A stretch of DNA of 31,686 nt from Collinsella aerofaciens (lineage in GTDB: Bacteria; Actinomycetota; Coriobacteriia; Coriobacteriales; Coriobacteriaceae), in NCBI GenBank assembly GCA_008671135.1, contig RQAP01000024.1:1-31686 (forward strand), read 5' to 3'. Below the pieces are notes generated by a model, which saw only the letters and a list, made by a program, of their open reading frames with translations, had not been told where the DNA came from and ran no database searches. The position numbers and the translations under genes were made by a program. Below, in pieces: positions 13,185-22,025 of the stretch (positions are counted from its first letter, which is position 1; each line of letters opens with the position of its first letter).

Positions 13185-15425
13185 CTAGTCAAACAGGCTC
13201 GGCATGTCGTTTTCCTTCATGAGGGCACCGGCAGAGGGGAGGCTCTGCGCGGTGAACTTCTCGGCCGAGACGCCGGCGCCAAGGATCTCTTCGGTTGTGC
13301 CGACGGTGGTGACCGAGCGGCCCTTCTTGGCCGTAAAGGCCTGGACACCCTGCGTGTTGGTAGTCGTCTTGGTCTTGAGCAGCGACGTGTTGAAGTTCAT
13401 CAGGCGGTAGTCGCTCGAGACCAGCGCGATGTCGCGATCTTCCTTGAGCACCTGGGCATACAGCAGCTTGCTGCCACCGTAGATGGCGTTCTTGAGGCGC
13501 TTGCGGTTGGTTTTGGTGACGTATCCAGAAAGCGCGACGCGCACCACGCGGCCGTTCTCAAAGACGAACAACACGTCGGCCTTGTAGTCCTCGGGGTCGA
13601 TGACCCAGATGACACTCTCGTCGGGTTCCATCTCAAGATCGGTCGGCAGGTACGAGCCCAGCTGTGCCGACTTGGTATCCTCAAACGCCGCAACCTTGCA
13701 CTTGTACACCTGGCTCTTGTTGGTAAAGACCAGCAATTCGTGGGTGTTGGAGGACGGAAACTCGATAAAGGGTTTGTCGCCGTCCTTGTACTTGAGCGTG
13801 GTCGCCTTCTTGAGCACGCGGTCTGTCATCTTCTTAAGGTAGCCATCGCGCGAGAGCATGATGGTGACCGGGTACTCCTCGACCTCGGGCTCCAAGCTTA
13901 CTTCGATAACCTCATGGGGCTCAATCCTGCCCGTGCGGCGCGGCATCACGTACTTCTTGTTGACTGCGGCCAGCTCGTCGCTGATGACCTTCTTGATGTT
14001 CTCCTCGCTGGAGAGGATCTCCTCAAGCTCGGCAATCTCACCCTCTAGCTTGGCGATGTCCTTGGTGCGGTTGAGGATGTACTCCTCGTTGATGTTGCGG
14101 AGTTTAAGCTCGGCAACAAACTCGGCTTGGGTCTCGTCGATGTCGAAGCCGCGCATAAGGTTGGGCACGACCTCGGCTTCGAGCTTGGTACCGCGGATGA
14201 TGGCGATGGCCTTGTCGATATCGAGCAGGATCGCCTCGAGGCCGTGCAGCAGGTGCAGGCGCTCGGACTTTTTGCCCAGGTCAAAGTTAATGCGGCGACG
14301 CGTGGACTCAATACGCCACTTGACCCACTCGTGCAGGATCTGGCGCACGCCCATAACGCGAGGGTAACCATCGACTAGCACGTTGAAGTTGCACGAGAAC
14401 GAATCCTGCAGCGTGGTCGAGCGATAGAGCTTGGCCATGAGCTTGTCGGGGTCGACGCCACGCTTAAGGTCGATGGCGATGCGCAGGCCCGAGAGGTCGG
14501 TCTCGTCGCGGATGTCGGCAATCTCCTTGACCTTGCCCTCTTTGGAGAGCTTGACGATGCGCTCGATGATGACATCGGTCTTGGTGGTGTAGGGAATCTC
14601 GTACACTTCGATGATGCGCTCTTCGGGAATCCAGCGCCAGCGGGAGCGAATCTGGAAGCTGCCAAGGCCGGTCTCGACGATCTTCTCCATCTCCTCGCGG
14701 CGGTAGATGATCTCGCCGCCGGTCGAGAAGTCGGGCATGGGCATGTACTCGAGCAGGTCGCAGTCGGGATCCTGCAGGTAGTGCATGGTGGCGGTGCAGA
14801 CCTCGTTGAGGTTGAAACCGCAGATGTCGGACGCCATGGCGACGCCGATGCCCTTGTTGGCCGAGACGAGGATATTGGGGAACGTGGTGGGCAGCAGGCG
14901 CGGCTCCTTCATGGCGCCGTCGTAGCTGTCGACGAAGTCGACCGGGTCCTTGTCGATGTCCTTGAAGATCTCGGCGCTGATGGGGGAGAGCTTGGCCTCG
15001 GTATAACGTGAGGCGGCGTAGCTCAGGTCGCCCGAATAGTACTTGCCAAAGTTGCCCTTCGACTCCACGAAGGGGGCAAGCAGCGCTTCGTTGCCCGTCG
15101 CCAGACGCACCATCGTCTCGTAGATCGCGGCGTCACCGTGCGGGTTGAGCTTCATGGTCTGACCCACGATGTTGGCGCTCTTCTGGCGCTCGCCCTTGAG
15201 CAGACCCATCTTGTACATGGTGTAGAGCAGCTTGCGATGCGAGGGCTTAAAGCCGTCGATCTCGGGGAATGCACGCGAGACATTGACGCTCATGGCGTAG
15301 GGCATGTAGTTGACCTCGAGCGTCTGCGTGATCGGCTGGTCGGTGACCTCGGAGTGCAGGCCGATGACGTTCTCGGCGTTGACTTGCTTTTTCTTTGGCT
15401 GGTTCTTCGTCTTCTTCTTTGCCAC
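13185..15425 (-). CDS. parC: Type IIA DNA topoisomerase subunit A (ParC/GyrA-like)
   Basis: The 746-residue product is the breakage-reunion subunit of a type IIA topoisomerase. It has HRKLLYTMYKMG, the helix region NPHGDAAIYETMVRLA and the catalytic tyrosine Tyr141 in AASRYTEAK. A coiled-coil tower and a C-terminal beta-propeller follow. No GyrA box (QxRGGxG) is visible, which favours a topo IV-like enzyme, but the sequence is divergent from both standard clades, so the symbol is provisional. In the quinolone-determining region Ala99 replaces the usual Ser83 and Glu103 replaces Asp87 (E. coli GyrA numbering). A lysine-rich N-terminus (MAKKKTKNQPKKK) precedes the domain. GTG start with AGAGG upstream; the gene follows subunit B after a 45-base gap. 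Confidence 0.88.
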   Translation of the reverse strand: MAKKKTKNQPKKKQVNAENVIGLHSEVTDQPITQTLEVNYMPYAMSVNVSRAFPEIDGFKPSHRKLLYTMYKMGLLKGERQKSANIVGQTMKLNPHGDAAIYETMVRLATGNEALLAPFVESKGNFGKYYSGDLSYAASRYTEAKLSPISAEIFKDIDKDPVDFVDSYDGAMKEPRLLPTTFPNILVSANKGIGVAMASDICGFNLNEVCTATMHYLQDPDCDLLEYMPMPDFSTGGEIIYRREEMEKIVETGLGSFQIRSRWRWIPEERIIEVYEIPYTTKTDVIIERIVKLSKEGKVKEIADIRDETDLSGLRIAIDLKRGVDPDKLMAKLYRSTTLQDSFSCNFNVLVDGYPRVMGVRQILHEWVKWRIESTRRRINFDLGKKSERLHLLHGLEAILLDIDKAIAIIRGTKLEAEVVPNLMRGFDIDETQAEFVAELKLRNINEEYILNRTKDIAKLEGEIAELEEILSSEENIKKVISDELAAVNKKYVMPRRTGRIEPHEVIEVSLEPEVEEYPVTIMLSRDGYLKKMTDRVLKKATTLKYKDGDKPFIEFPSSNTHELLVFTNKSQVYKCKVAAFEDTKSAQLGSYLPTDLEMEPDESVIWVIDPEDYKADVLFVFENGRVVRVALSGYVTKTNRKRLKNAIYGGSKLLYAQVLKEDRDIALVSSDYRLMNFNTSLLKTKTTTNTQGVQAFTAKKGRSVTTVGTTEEILGAGVSAEKFTAQSLPSAGALMKENDMPSLFD

Positions 15426-15470
15426 GATTTCCTCTTGAACTTCTTATGGGCCGTCGTTATCGATTTGCTG

Positions 15471-17468
15471 CTACTGCAGGTCCAGCTGGTCAAGGTATTC
15501 CTTGCCGTGTTCGGAGATATGGCGCTTGCGGCCTGCCTCGTCGTTGCCCAGCAAAAGGTTGAACATGGTCTCCATCTTGGTGACGTCCTCGGGCTCCACC
15601 TTGATCAGACGGCGCGTCTCGGGGTTCATGGTGGTGAGCCACATCATGTCCGGGTCGTTCTCACCAAGACCCTTGGAGCGGTTGATGGAGCATTTCTGGT
15701 CGCCGATCTCCTTAAGAATGCCGTTCTTCTCGAGCTCGGTGTAGGCAAAGTAGGTCTTCTCTTTGCAGTTGATCTCGTAGAGCGGCGACTCGGCGATATA
15801 GACGTAGCCCTCGTCGATAAGCGTGGGCACCAGGCGGTAGAGCATGGTGAGCACGAGCGTACGGATGTGATAACCGTCGACGTCGGCGTCCGTACAGATG
15901 ATGACTTTGTTCCAGTTGAGGTTGTCCAGGTCGAAGGCGCCGAGGTTCTTGATGCGCTTGTCTTTGATCTCCACACCGCAGCCCAGCACGCGCATGAGGT
16001 CCATGATGATGTCGGACTTAAAGATGCGCGGATAATCCTCCTTCAGGCAGTTGAGGATCTTGCCTCGGACGGGCATGACACCCTGGAACTCGGCATCGCG
16101 CGAGGTGCGAATGGCGCCTGCTGCCGAGTCGCCCTCTACGATGTAGATCTCGCGGCGGCTCTTGTCCTTGGAGCGGCAGTCGATGAACTTCTGCACACGG
16201 TTGGCCATGTCGGTCTTCTGCTGCAGGTTGGTCTTGATGCTCTGACGCGTCTTCTCGGCGTTCTCGCGCGAGCGCTTGTTGATGAGCACCTGTTCCATGA
16301 TCTTGTTGGCGGCGTCTTTGTTCTCGATCAGGTAGGTCGAGAGGCGCTCCTTAAAGAAGGCCGTCATGGCCTGCTGGATAAAGCGGTTATTGATGGCCTT
16401 CTTGGTCTGGTTTTCGTAGGACGTCTGGGTGGAGAAGCAGTTGGTCACCAGCACCAGACAGTCCTGGACGTCCTGCCACTTAATGCCGCTCTCGTTTTTG
16501 TTGTACTTGCCTTGTTGCTTGATGTAGGCATCGATGGCGCTGGTCAGAGCGCTACGGGCCGCCTTCTCGGGTGAGCCGCCGTTCTCGAGCCACGATGAGT
16601 TGTGGTAGTACTCCTGCATCATGAAGGTGCGCGAGAAGCACATGCACGCGGTGATTTTTACGTTGTAATCGGGCAGGTCCTCGCGATCGCGACCGCGACG
16701 GTCGGCCTCGATAAAGAAGGGCTCGGTAAGGTAGTCGGTACCGACCTTCTCGAGCACGTAGTCCTCGATGCCCTTGGGATAGCAAAAATCCTCTTCGGAA
16801 AACTCGCCATCGTCGCCCTCGATACGCAGGCGGAAGGTCACGTTAGCGTTGACCACGGCCTGACGGCGCATGGTTTCGCGATACCAATCGTGGGGAATGC
16901 TAATCGAGGTAAAGACCTCAAGATCGGGGCGCCACTTGATGGTGGTGCCGGTGCGGTTCTCGTCGCTGGGCTCAATCTCGAGTGCCTTCTTTTTGGCACC
17001 GACGACCTTGCCTTTTTTAAAGTGCAGGGAGTACTTGTTACCGTCACGCCAGACGGTGACGTCCATGTACTCGGAAGCGTACTGGGTCGCGCAGGAGCCC
17101 AGGCCGTTGGTGCCGAGCGAGAAGTCGTAGTCGCCGCCCTGGTTGTTGTTATACTTGCCACCGGCGTAGAGCTCGCAGAAGACGAGCTCCCAGTTAAAGC
17201 GCTTCTCGGAAGGGTTCCAGTCGAGCGGGCAGCCACGGCCATTGTCCTCTACCTGGATAGAGCCATCGCGAAAGGCGGTAAGGGTGATGAGCTTGCCGTA
17301 GCCCTGGCGTGCCTCGTCAACGGCGTTGGACAGGATCTCGAAGGCGGCATGCGCGCAGCCATCGAGTCCGTCCGAGCCAAAGATGACGGCGGGGCGCAGG
17401 CGTACGCGCTCCTCGTCCTTGAGCTGACGAATACTGTCGTTACCATAGTTTGCGGTGTTTTTTGCCAT
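15471..17468 (-). CDS. parE: Type IIA DNA topoisomerase subunit B (ParE/GyrB-like)
   Basis: The 665-residue product is the ATPase/Toprim subunit. Its GHKL ATP site has E44 and N48 in AAFEILSNAVDEA and D75-NGRG. The transducer domain follows. The Toprim region reads VEGDSAAGAIRTSRDAEF, PVRGKILNCLKED, DADVDGYHIRTLVLTML, then the tail. EGDSAAG instead of the canonical EGDSAGGSAK, and CLKEDYPRIFKSD, mark it as the divergent clade seen as a second paralogue in some Firmicutes and Actinobacteria. It forms an operon with subunit A, the pair making the heterotetramer. A good promoter lies at 17524-17552. No dnaA, dnaN or recF is adjacent, so this is not the usual gyrase locus. Confidence 0.88.
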   Translation of the reverse strand: MAKNTANYGNDSIRQLKDEERVRLRPAVIFGSDGLDGCAHAAFEILSNAVDEARQGYGKLITLTAFRDGSIQVEDNGRGCPLDWNPSEKRFNWELVFCELYAGGKYNNNQGGDYDFSLGTNGLGSCATQYASEYMDVTVWRDGNKYSLHFKKGKVVGAKKKALEIEPSDENRTGTTIKWRPDLEVFTSISIPHDWYRETMRRQAVVNANVTFRLRIEGDDGEFSEEDFCYPKGIEDYVLEKVGTDYLTEPFFIEADRRGRDREDLPDYNVKITACMCFSRTFMMQEYYHNSSWLENGGSPEKAARSALTSAIDAYIKQQGKYNKNESGIKWQDVQDCLVLVTNCFSTQTSYENQTKKAINNRFIQQAMTAFFKERLSTYLIENKDAANKIMEQVLINKRSRENAEKTRQSIKTNLQQKTDMANRVQKFIDCRSKDKSRREIYIVEGDSAAGAIRTSRDAEFQGVMPVRGKILNCLKEDYPRIFKSDIIMDLMRVLGCGVEIKDKRIKNLGAFDLDNLNWNKVIICTDADVDGYHIRTLVLTMLYRLVPTLIDEGYVYIAESPLYEINCKEKTYFAYTELEKNGILKEIGDQKCSINRSKGLGENDPDMMWLTTMNPETRRLIKVEPEDVTKMETMFNLLLGNDEAGRKRHISEHGKEYLDQLDLQ

Positions 17469-17523
17469 GCTCGCTCTCTTGGTACTTCCTCTTGTGTATT
17501 TAAGTCGTATAGATAGTCAAGGT

Positions 17524-17552
17524 AGCATAGCCCAGCCCGTGGGCGATTCCAA
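17524..17552 (-). promoter_or_regulatory. Promoter of the topoisomerase operon
   Basis: On the minus strand TTGGAA (complement at 17547-17552) and TATGCT (complement at 17524-17529) are 17 bases apart. They lie about 55 bases before the subunit B start. Confidence 0.55.
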
Positions 17553-17626
17553 CCAACACGAAATTCATCGAACAATCGTTCGATTAGATAATGAATGCTT
17601 GGAGTGCGGGAGGGACCTGTCCTGTC

Positions 17627-19009
17627 CTATCCAAACATCTGCGGCAGGTCGATGAAGACGGTTCGATCGCTTTTGCCGGCTTCGAAGCCCGAACGGGAGA
17701 AGAATCCATAGCGATGGCACTTGAGCCCCATTGCCTCGACTTGGGCGATTTCCTCGTCGACCATTTTTTGCGTGATGGGGGATTTGCGGAACTTTGCTTC
17801 GTAGAATGCGTAGCCCTCGGGGTCTTGCGTTACCACATCGAATTCGCCGCTCGTTTTGTTTGCGGGATCGTCGTACCAGTACTTGCCTATGGCGTCGAAA
17901 GCCGGTTCGATCTTGCCGGTCCTGTTCTGCCGCACGAGGTATTGACGGCAGATCTCCTCGAACATATGAGGAACGTAGTTTTCCTCGAAGTCTTGGAAGA
18001 CGTGACGATCATAGAAGACTTCCGGGTCGAGCAGCTGACGCGCTGAGGCATTGCGGAAAACATAGCGATAGTAAAAGAGCGAAAGCGGATCCACTACAAA
18101 GTAGCCGGACTTGCGCTTGTTCGTAGGGTCGTTGATGGGTGCACGCTTTTGGACGATTTCGAGTGACATGAGCTTGTCGAGCACGTCTGCCATGGCCGGA
18201 CCGCTCGAGACGTGCGACTGTGCCAGCACGTCCCCCCAACGGGAGTAACCTTGTGCGAGAGCCCCGAAAACTTCGTTGGCGTTGGTCATCTTCGAGATCT
18301 CGGCATTGAGATAGGACGGCACCTCGCTTTCTAAGCGGGCGCCAGGTTCCGTGACGAGCTCGATAATGTTGTCGCGTACGCTTTGGGATTGATCGATGAG
18401 GCGATTGTAAAAGGGGATGCCGCCAAAAACGCTATAGAGCTGCACCTTGTCCTCGGGCGAGAACGCGGGATAGAACTTTGCAGCGTCAAAGTAATCCATG
18501 GGCTTAAGTTCAAGTGCGAGATCAATTCGCCCGTAGAGGGGGCTTTCATGCTCGATGAGGGATTTCATAATCTCAACGTAGGAGCCGCACAGGACAATGT
18601 TTAAACGTGAGTCTTCCCTGTGAGCGTCGATTGAGGTCTGAAGAATGCTGTCTAAGCCCTTAACCGCATCTCTCAAGTAGGGGTATTCGTCGAGAACGAG
18701 GGTAATGTTCTTGTCTTTGGCTTGGGCAAACAGAAATTCGATGAGCTCGCGGATGCCTGCGAAGGCGAGCGGAGGAAAGCTCATCGCTTCAGCAACAAGG
18801 ACGGACAGACTCTCGAGGTTGTCTGCCTCGGAGGTTTGGCGGCACTCGTAATAGACCGTTGCGACGTCCGACAAATCGGTTAGCGCCTGCTTGATGAGCT
18901 CACTTTTTCCGACGCGACGCCTGCCGTAAATGAGAACATTGCGCTGCTCGGGTGCTTTGAGCGTTTTCTTAATACGGGAGAGTTCACGCTCCCTGCCAAT
19001 GAATTCCAC
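17627..19009 (-). CDS. AAA+ ATPase with DUF234 / PD-(D/E)xK-like C-terminal domain
   Basis: The 460-residue product begins MEFIGRERELSRIKKTL, with Walker A GRRRVGKS (29-36) and Walker B LVLDEYPYL (104-112), then the winged-helix region typical of archaeal-type ATPases. The C-terminal domain contains GEFDVVTQDP with D391 and YEAK with E404 and K406, a PD-(D/E)xK nuclease-like arrangement found in DUF234 proteins. The family is widespread and the function is poorly known; a mobile-element or defence role is often suspected. GTG start with GGAAGGAA upstream. An array of ACTCGG-type dyads directly precedes it. It lies upstream of the topoisomerase operon in the same direction but has its own control region. 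Confidence 0.85.
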   Translation of the reverse strand: MEFIGRERELSRIKKTLKAPEQRNVLIYGRRRVGKSELIKQALTDLSDVATVYYECRQTSEADNLESLSVLVAEAMSFPPLAFAGIRELIEFLFAQAKDKNITLVLDEYPYLRDAVKGLDSILQTSIDAHREDSRLNIVLCGSYVEIMKSLIEHESPLYGRIDLALELKPMDYFDAAKFYPAFSPEDKVQLYSVFGGIPFYNRLIDQSQSVRDNIIELVTEPGARLESEVPSYLNAEISKMTNANEVFGALAQGYSRWGDVLAQSHVSSGPAMADVLDKLMSLEIVQKRAPINDPTNKRKSGYFVVDPLSLFYYRYVFRNASARQLLDPEVFYDRHVFQDFEENYVPHMFEEICRQYLVRQNRTGKIEPAFDAIGKYWYDDPANKTSGEFDVVTQDPEGYAFYEAKFRKSPITQKMVDEEIAQVEAMGLKCHRYGFFSRSGFEAGKSDRTVFIDLPQMFG

Positions 19010-19011
19010 TT

Positions 19012-19113
19012 ACTCGGTTCCTTCCGACTCGGTTTTGTCCGAGTTAATTGTATCGCATGAATCAGTTTATACTCGAGTTTACTCGGACAAAACCGAGTCG
19101 GTTCTGTCCGAGT
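19012..19113. promoter_or_regulatory. Array of ACTCGG-N6-CCGAGT operators
   Basis: Two perfect 18-bp dyads occur: ACTCGGTTTTGTCCGAGT (19027-19044) and ACTCGGACAAAACCGAGT (19081-19098). A third, imperfect copy overlaps at 19096-19113, a compact ACTCGAGT palindrome lies at 19071-19078, and a half-site ACTCGG is at 19012-19017. The two perfect dyads carry the same 6-bp centre in opposite orientation. The array abuts the DUF234 ATPase start and is probably its autoregulatory site. Confidence 0.8.
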
Positions 19114-19188
19114 AAGTTTGAATAGTGAACCGAAGTTGTAATGTCCGCATGGCGATGACGAATATGGTTTTCATAATGACATATATAG

Positions 19189-19217
19189 TTGACATTGCCT
19201 GATAGATGCAATATATT
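19189..19217 (+). promoter_or_regulatory. Strong promoter for the XRE-membrane protein operon
   Basis: TTGACA (19189-19194) and TATATT (19212-19217) are separated by exactly 17 bases. The start codon of the XRE gene is 49 bases downstream. Confidence 0.7.
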
Positions 19218-19265
19218 TCTGCCATGTTGCAACGGATATCTGTCCATTACCACGAAAGGAACTCC

Positions 19266-19496
19266 ATGCCGGGCAAAAAGAACCTACGCATGAAGGCGGC
19301 GCGCGCGGCGACTGGCCTTTCGCAAGCTGACTTGGCCGAGGCCGTGGGCGTTACGCGCCAGACCATCGGCCTGATCGAGGCGGGCGGCTACAACCCCACG
19401 CTCAATTTGTGCGTGGCAATCTGTAAAGCGCTACGCGTTACGTTGAACGACTTGTTTTGGGAAGACGAAAACGACGTCGACCCTGACGCTCTTTAG
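19266..19496 (+). CDS. XRE family (YozG-type) helix-turn-helix regulator
   Basis: The 76-residue product is a compact helix-turn-helix protein: NLRMKAARAATGLSQADLAEAVGVTRQTIGLIEAGGYNPTLNLCVAICKALRVTLNDLFW. It matches the short regulators paired with small membrane proteins. The ATG follows AAAGGAACTCC; the longer frame is not needed. It is followed after 9 bases by the membrane protein gene with its own AGGAG, so the two are an operon. Confidence 0.92.
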   Translation: MPGKKNLRMKAARAATGLSQADLAEAVGVTRQTIGLIEAGGYNPTLNLCVAICKALRVTLNDLFWEDENDVDPDAL

Positions 19497-19505
19497 GAGT
19501 TCGCT

Positions 19506-20090
19506 ATGAAATTTGAAGATTTAAAACTCGTGCAAAAGTGGCGTGAATATGCCGGCCCAAAGGACGAGCGCCTGGAGGCTGAGAGCGCGAAGATCTACAA
19601 GATTGGTTTCGTGCTGCTTTCGTTTGGCATGTTGATGATCTTTTTCTACCAGTTTATAGCTCGACAGGTTGCGTGGGTTCACAGCGACGCCAGTGAAATG
19701 CCGCATGGCTTTGCAACGCCGTTCGAGGCAGCCATGTATTTGTGGCTCGTTCTCGTGATGTTGATTTGCGCAGGACTGCAAACGCGGAAGGGCTATGTCG
19801 ATACCAATCGTTTTGGGCAAACCGAGCATCTTCCTGTTGGATATTTCCTGCTTGTCAGCGGCCTTAGCGGCGCCGCGTTCGCGCTTGTTATTGCTGCAAT
19901 GCGCTGTATCGCTGAGGCGCAGATCGTACCGCTCGAAAGCGTCTTTTGGTTGGCGAACCTGGCCACGGGCGTGTTCTGCGGTGCGACGATTTTCGCGGCC
20001 ACGTTTGCTGCCCTGTGCGCAACGTTTTTCACGGCGAAAAGACGCCGTGCCAAGCTCGAGGCAGGACTCGACTCCACTGACGATATCTAA
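19506..20090 (+). CDS. Four-helix membrane protein (partner of XRE regulator)
   Basis: The 194-residue product has a charged N-terminal 28 residues and four predicted membrane helices at about 29-51, 75-92, 109-135 and 146-175, ending with a KRRRAKLE positive stretch. No catalytic motif is visible. Small membrane proteins of this size often follow a YozG-like regulator (DUF3796/DUF6773-type pairs); the exact family is uncertain. ATG with TAGGAG upstream. A terminator follows at 20099. Confidence 0.75.
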   Translation: MKFEDLKLVQKWREYAGPKDERLEAESAKIYKIGFVLLSFGMLMIFFYQFIARQVAWVHSDASEMPHGFATPFEAAMYLWLVLVMLICAGLQTRKGYVDTNRFGQTEHLPVGYFLLVSGLSGAAFALVIAAMRCIAEAQIVPLESVFWLANLATGVFCGATIFAATFAALCATFFTAKRRRAKLEAGLDSTDDI

Positions 20091-20098
20091 TGCGTAAT

Positions 20099-20133
20099 GG
20101 GCCGGCTCTGGGTATCCAGAACCAGCCCTTTTT
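20099..20133 (+). terminator. Rho-independent terminator
   Basis: GGGCCGGCTCTGG pairs with CCAGAACCAGCCC, apart from small mismatches, and is followed by TTTTT. It ends the XRE/membrane protein operon. Confidence 0.8.
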
Positions 20134-20180
20134 GATGTTCGATGAGCCGAGTCGGCGTCTCTCACAAAAGTAACTAGGGG

Positions 20181-20380
20181 CTAGCGAGGTCTATCCGAAT
20201 TGGCCTCATTGGCGGTGTCGGTTTCGAGCGCCGTGCGGCGGGTGCTGTAGGCGACGAGGCCGGCGCCAGCCGCGGCGAGTGCTGCTGCGGCTGCCGTCAG
20301 GGGGACGTTGCTGTCTTTGCGAGAAGGTGCCCCGTGGCGGTAGTGCCGTTCGAGGGTCAAAATGTCCAATTTGAGCGCGC
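20181..20380 (-). pseudogene. C-terminal anchor remnant of an LPXTG-type surface protein
   Basis: On the minus strand the frame encodes KDSNVPLTAAAAALAAAGAG and then LVAYSTRR, the hydrophobic helix and positive tail of a wall-anchored protein. A stop lies just upstream, no ribosome site is present, and the LPXTG pentapeptide has decayed (PSRKDSN where LPxTGDSN would be expected). The main body of the gene is gone. Confidence 0.5.
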
Positions 20381-20430
20381 GAAAGCGCTAGGCCCCCGGA
20401 GTGCTTTCGATACGCCGGGCAGTCTGGCCG

Positions 20431-21435
20431 CTAGCGCAACATGTGGGCAACCAGCTCGGCGCGAGTTCCGATACCAAGCTTGGCATACACTCCTGATAGG
20501 CGGTTTTTGACGGTGCCCGGCGATACTCCCATATGGCGTGCGATTTCGGCGTTGGTCCACCCGCGACAGGCGAGCATGGCCATGGTGAATTCCGTGGTCG
20601 TTAGATCGTCGGCCACGTCCTCGCCCGAATCGGGGTTGTGGATGCGCCGCCAGCCGTAGCTGAATCGATACGTAATCTCGATGATGCGTGCGAAGTCGTC
20701 AGGGTATTGCGTTTTTAGACACGCCTCGATAAGCCCCTGCAAAAGGCCGTGGTGCTCGCCGATAAGTTCGACAAGGCCGTCGGGGCGCGCAACGTTCCAA
20801 GCAGCTCCGAAGTGCGTTTTTGCGGCGTCGATGTCCTTGAGGCTCATGCATGCCATGGAAGCTGCCAGGTGCAGGAACAGCTCCGAGATGGGATAGCTTC
20901 CCTGTTTCATAATCAGGGCGTTTTCCGCCATGCCCAGGCTGCGGCCGTAATCGCCGCGCAGGTACAAGGCGTGCGCCATCACGTAGCTGGCGAATAGGCG
21001 CAGGCCTTCGGGCAGATGCGCCGCAAGTGGATAAAACTCTTCAGCAGAATACGGGGAAGGCAAGTGCAGCAGGACACTCGCGGCCGAGGCGAACAGGATA
21101 TGCGTGGCGTGGACGGCGGGCGATTCCTCGTCAGTTGGCGTATCGAGGATGCCAGCAAGGCACCGGCGGGCGTCGGCGATACGGTTGAGCGACAGACTGG
21201 CATATCCGCAGATAAGGCATGCGGAATAGCGCAGTGCGGGATCGGTGGCGTCAAGATAGGGGCGCGCCGTCTTGGCAGCGAGCGTGGCCTGTCCGCGAAA
21301 GTACAGCGCTTCTGCCGTGGCGATGGTGCGTGAATCGTGGTCGGAAATGCCTGCAACCGCAGCGTCAATCTGCCCCGGCACAAAGGCGGTGCACATCAAC
21401 GGCATGGGAATGCGCGGGTAGCCATCGCAGTCCAT
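20431..21435 (-). CDS. LuxR family transcriptional regulator
   Basis: The 334-residue product ends in a LuxR/GerE helix-turn-helix: LTTTEFTMAMLACRGWTNAEIARHMGVSPGTVKNRLSGVYAKLGIGTRAELVAHM. The first 260 residues are helical and Ala/Leu-rich with TPR-like spacing (for example TAEALYFRGQATLAAKTARPYLD), as in signal-sensing LuxR proteins of Coriobacteria. The start at 21435 has GGGAG 7 bases upstream; the longer frame to 21780 encodes Arg/Pro-rich sequence unlike a real protein. A perfect 17-bp palindrome lies 23 bases upstream. The gene it regulates is not obvious. Confidence 0.85.
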   Translation of the reverse strand: MDCDGYPRIPMPLMCTAFVPGQIDAAVAGISDHDSRTIATAEALYFRGQATLAAKTARPYLDATDPALRYSACLICGYASLSLNRIADARRCLAGILDTPTDEESPAVHATHILFASAASVLLHLPSPYSAEEFYPLAAHLPEGLRLFASYVMAHALYLRGDYGRSLGMAENALIMKQGSYPISELFLHLAASMACMSLKDIDAAKTHFGAAWNVARPDGLVELIGEHHGLLQGLIEACLKTQYPDDFARIIEITYRFSYGWRRIHNPDSGEDVADDLTTTEFTMAMLACRGWTNAEIARHMGVSPGTVKNRLSGVYAKLGIGTRAELVAHMLR

Positions 21436-21458
21436 CTTCCATCTCCCAACAGCTGGCA

Positions 21459-21475
21459 ACAATTGCAGCAATTGT
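21459..21475. promoter_or_regulatory. 17-bp palindrome upstream of the LuxR gene
   Basis: ACAATTGC-A-GCAATTGT is a perfect dyad. It is nested within a wider GCAACA/TGTTGC pair. It lies 23 bases before the LuxR start and is a candidate autoregulatory operator. Confidence 0.55.
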
Positions 21476-22025
21476 ACTCCTGTTGCTCGGGACTGGAATT
21501 TGTGGGTATCGCCTACGATTATGCCGAACGTATAAAGGAAGAGTCTATTGGCGATGCTTCCAAGGTGGCTACCGAAGCCTATCTGACCTTGGGATATAGA
21601 AAAATTGCCACCCCTGCAAAAAGCTCTGTCGCAGCGGTGGGAAACGCATCTTCTGGGCATTCCGGCGTCTCCAGTTAGCACTGGACTGCTGCTGTCGCCT
21701 GTGCGTTGGCGAGCGGGGCGTGGGGACCGTCCGGCGACCAGCGGAGACGGGCGAGCCCTGCCGCGTGCGTGGGCCTCCATCGGCGTAGACCCATGACCCG
21801 CATGGCATCGGAGAAGTCCACCATGGCGTCCAGGACCTTACCGTCCGGCACGTCCAGCCTAGCGGCTCTCTTGAACCCGAGGTCGAAGGGGGTGTTGTAC
21901 AAGGTATATGGGGCCGAGTGGAAGTGGATCAAAAGAGCGTTACTTGACGTTTCATGCATAATGCCAACCGCCCCGCGACATCACGTTCGCAGCGCGCAGG
22001 GGCCGGAGAATCTTTGCGATGAGAG
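21476..22025. other. Intergenic region without a supported gene
   Basis: Several open frames exist but none has a start with a ribosome site or a recognisable domain. A plus-strand stretch at about 21490-21620 (EFVGIAYDYAERIKEESIGD) and a minus-strand stretch at about 21750-21900 (LDVPDGKVLDAMVDFSDAMR) look protein-like and may be decayed coding fragments; I cannot name them. Confidence 0.4.

Noticed and set aside
15138..16574. 478-codon plus-strand frame opposite the topoisomerase genes
   Set aside because: The minus strand encodes conserved topoisomerase motifs; the plus frame is His/Val/Leu-rich with no domain.
21436..21780. N-terminal extension of the LuxR regulator
   Set aside because: It is Arg/Pro-rich and unlike protein, while a good ribosome site supports the start at 21435.
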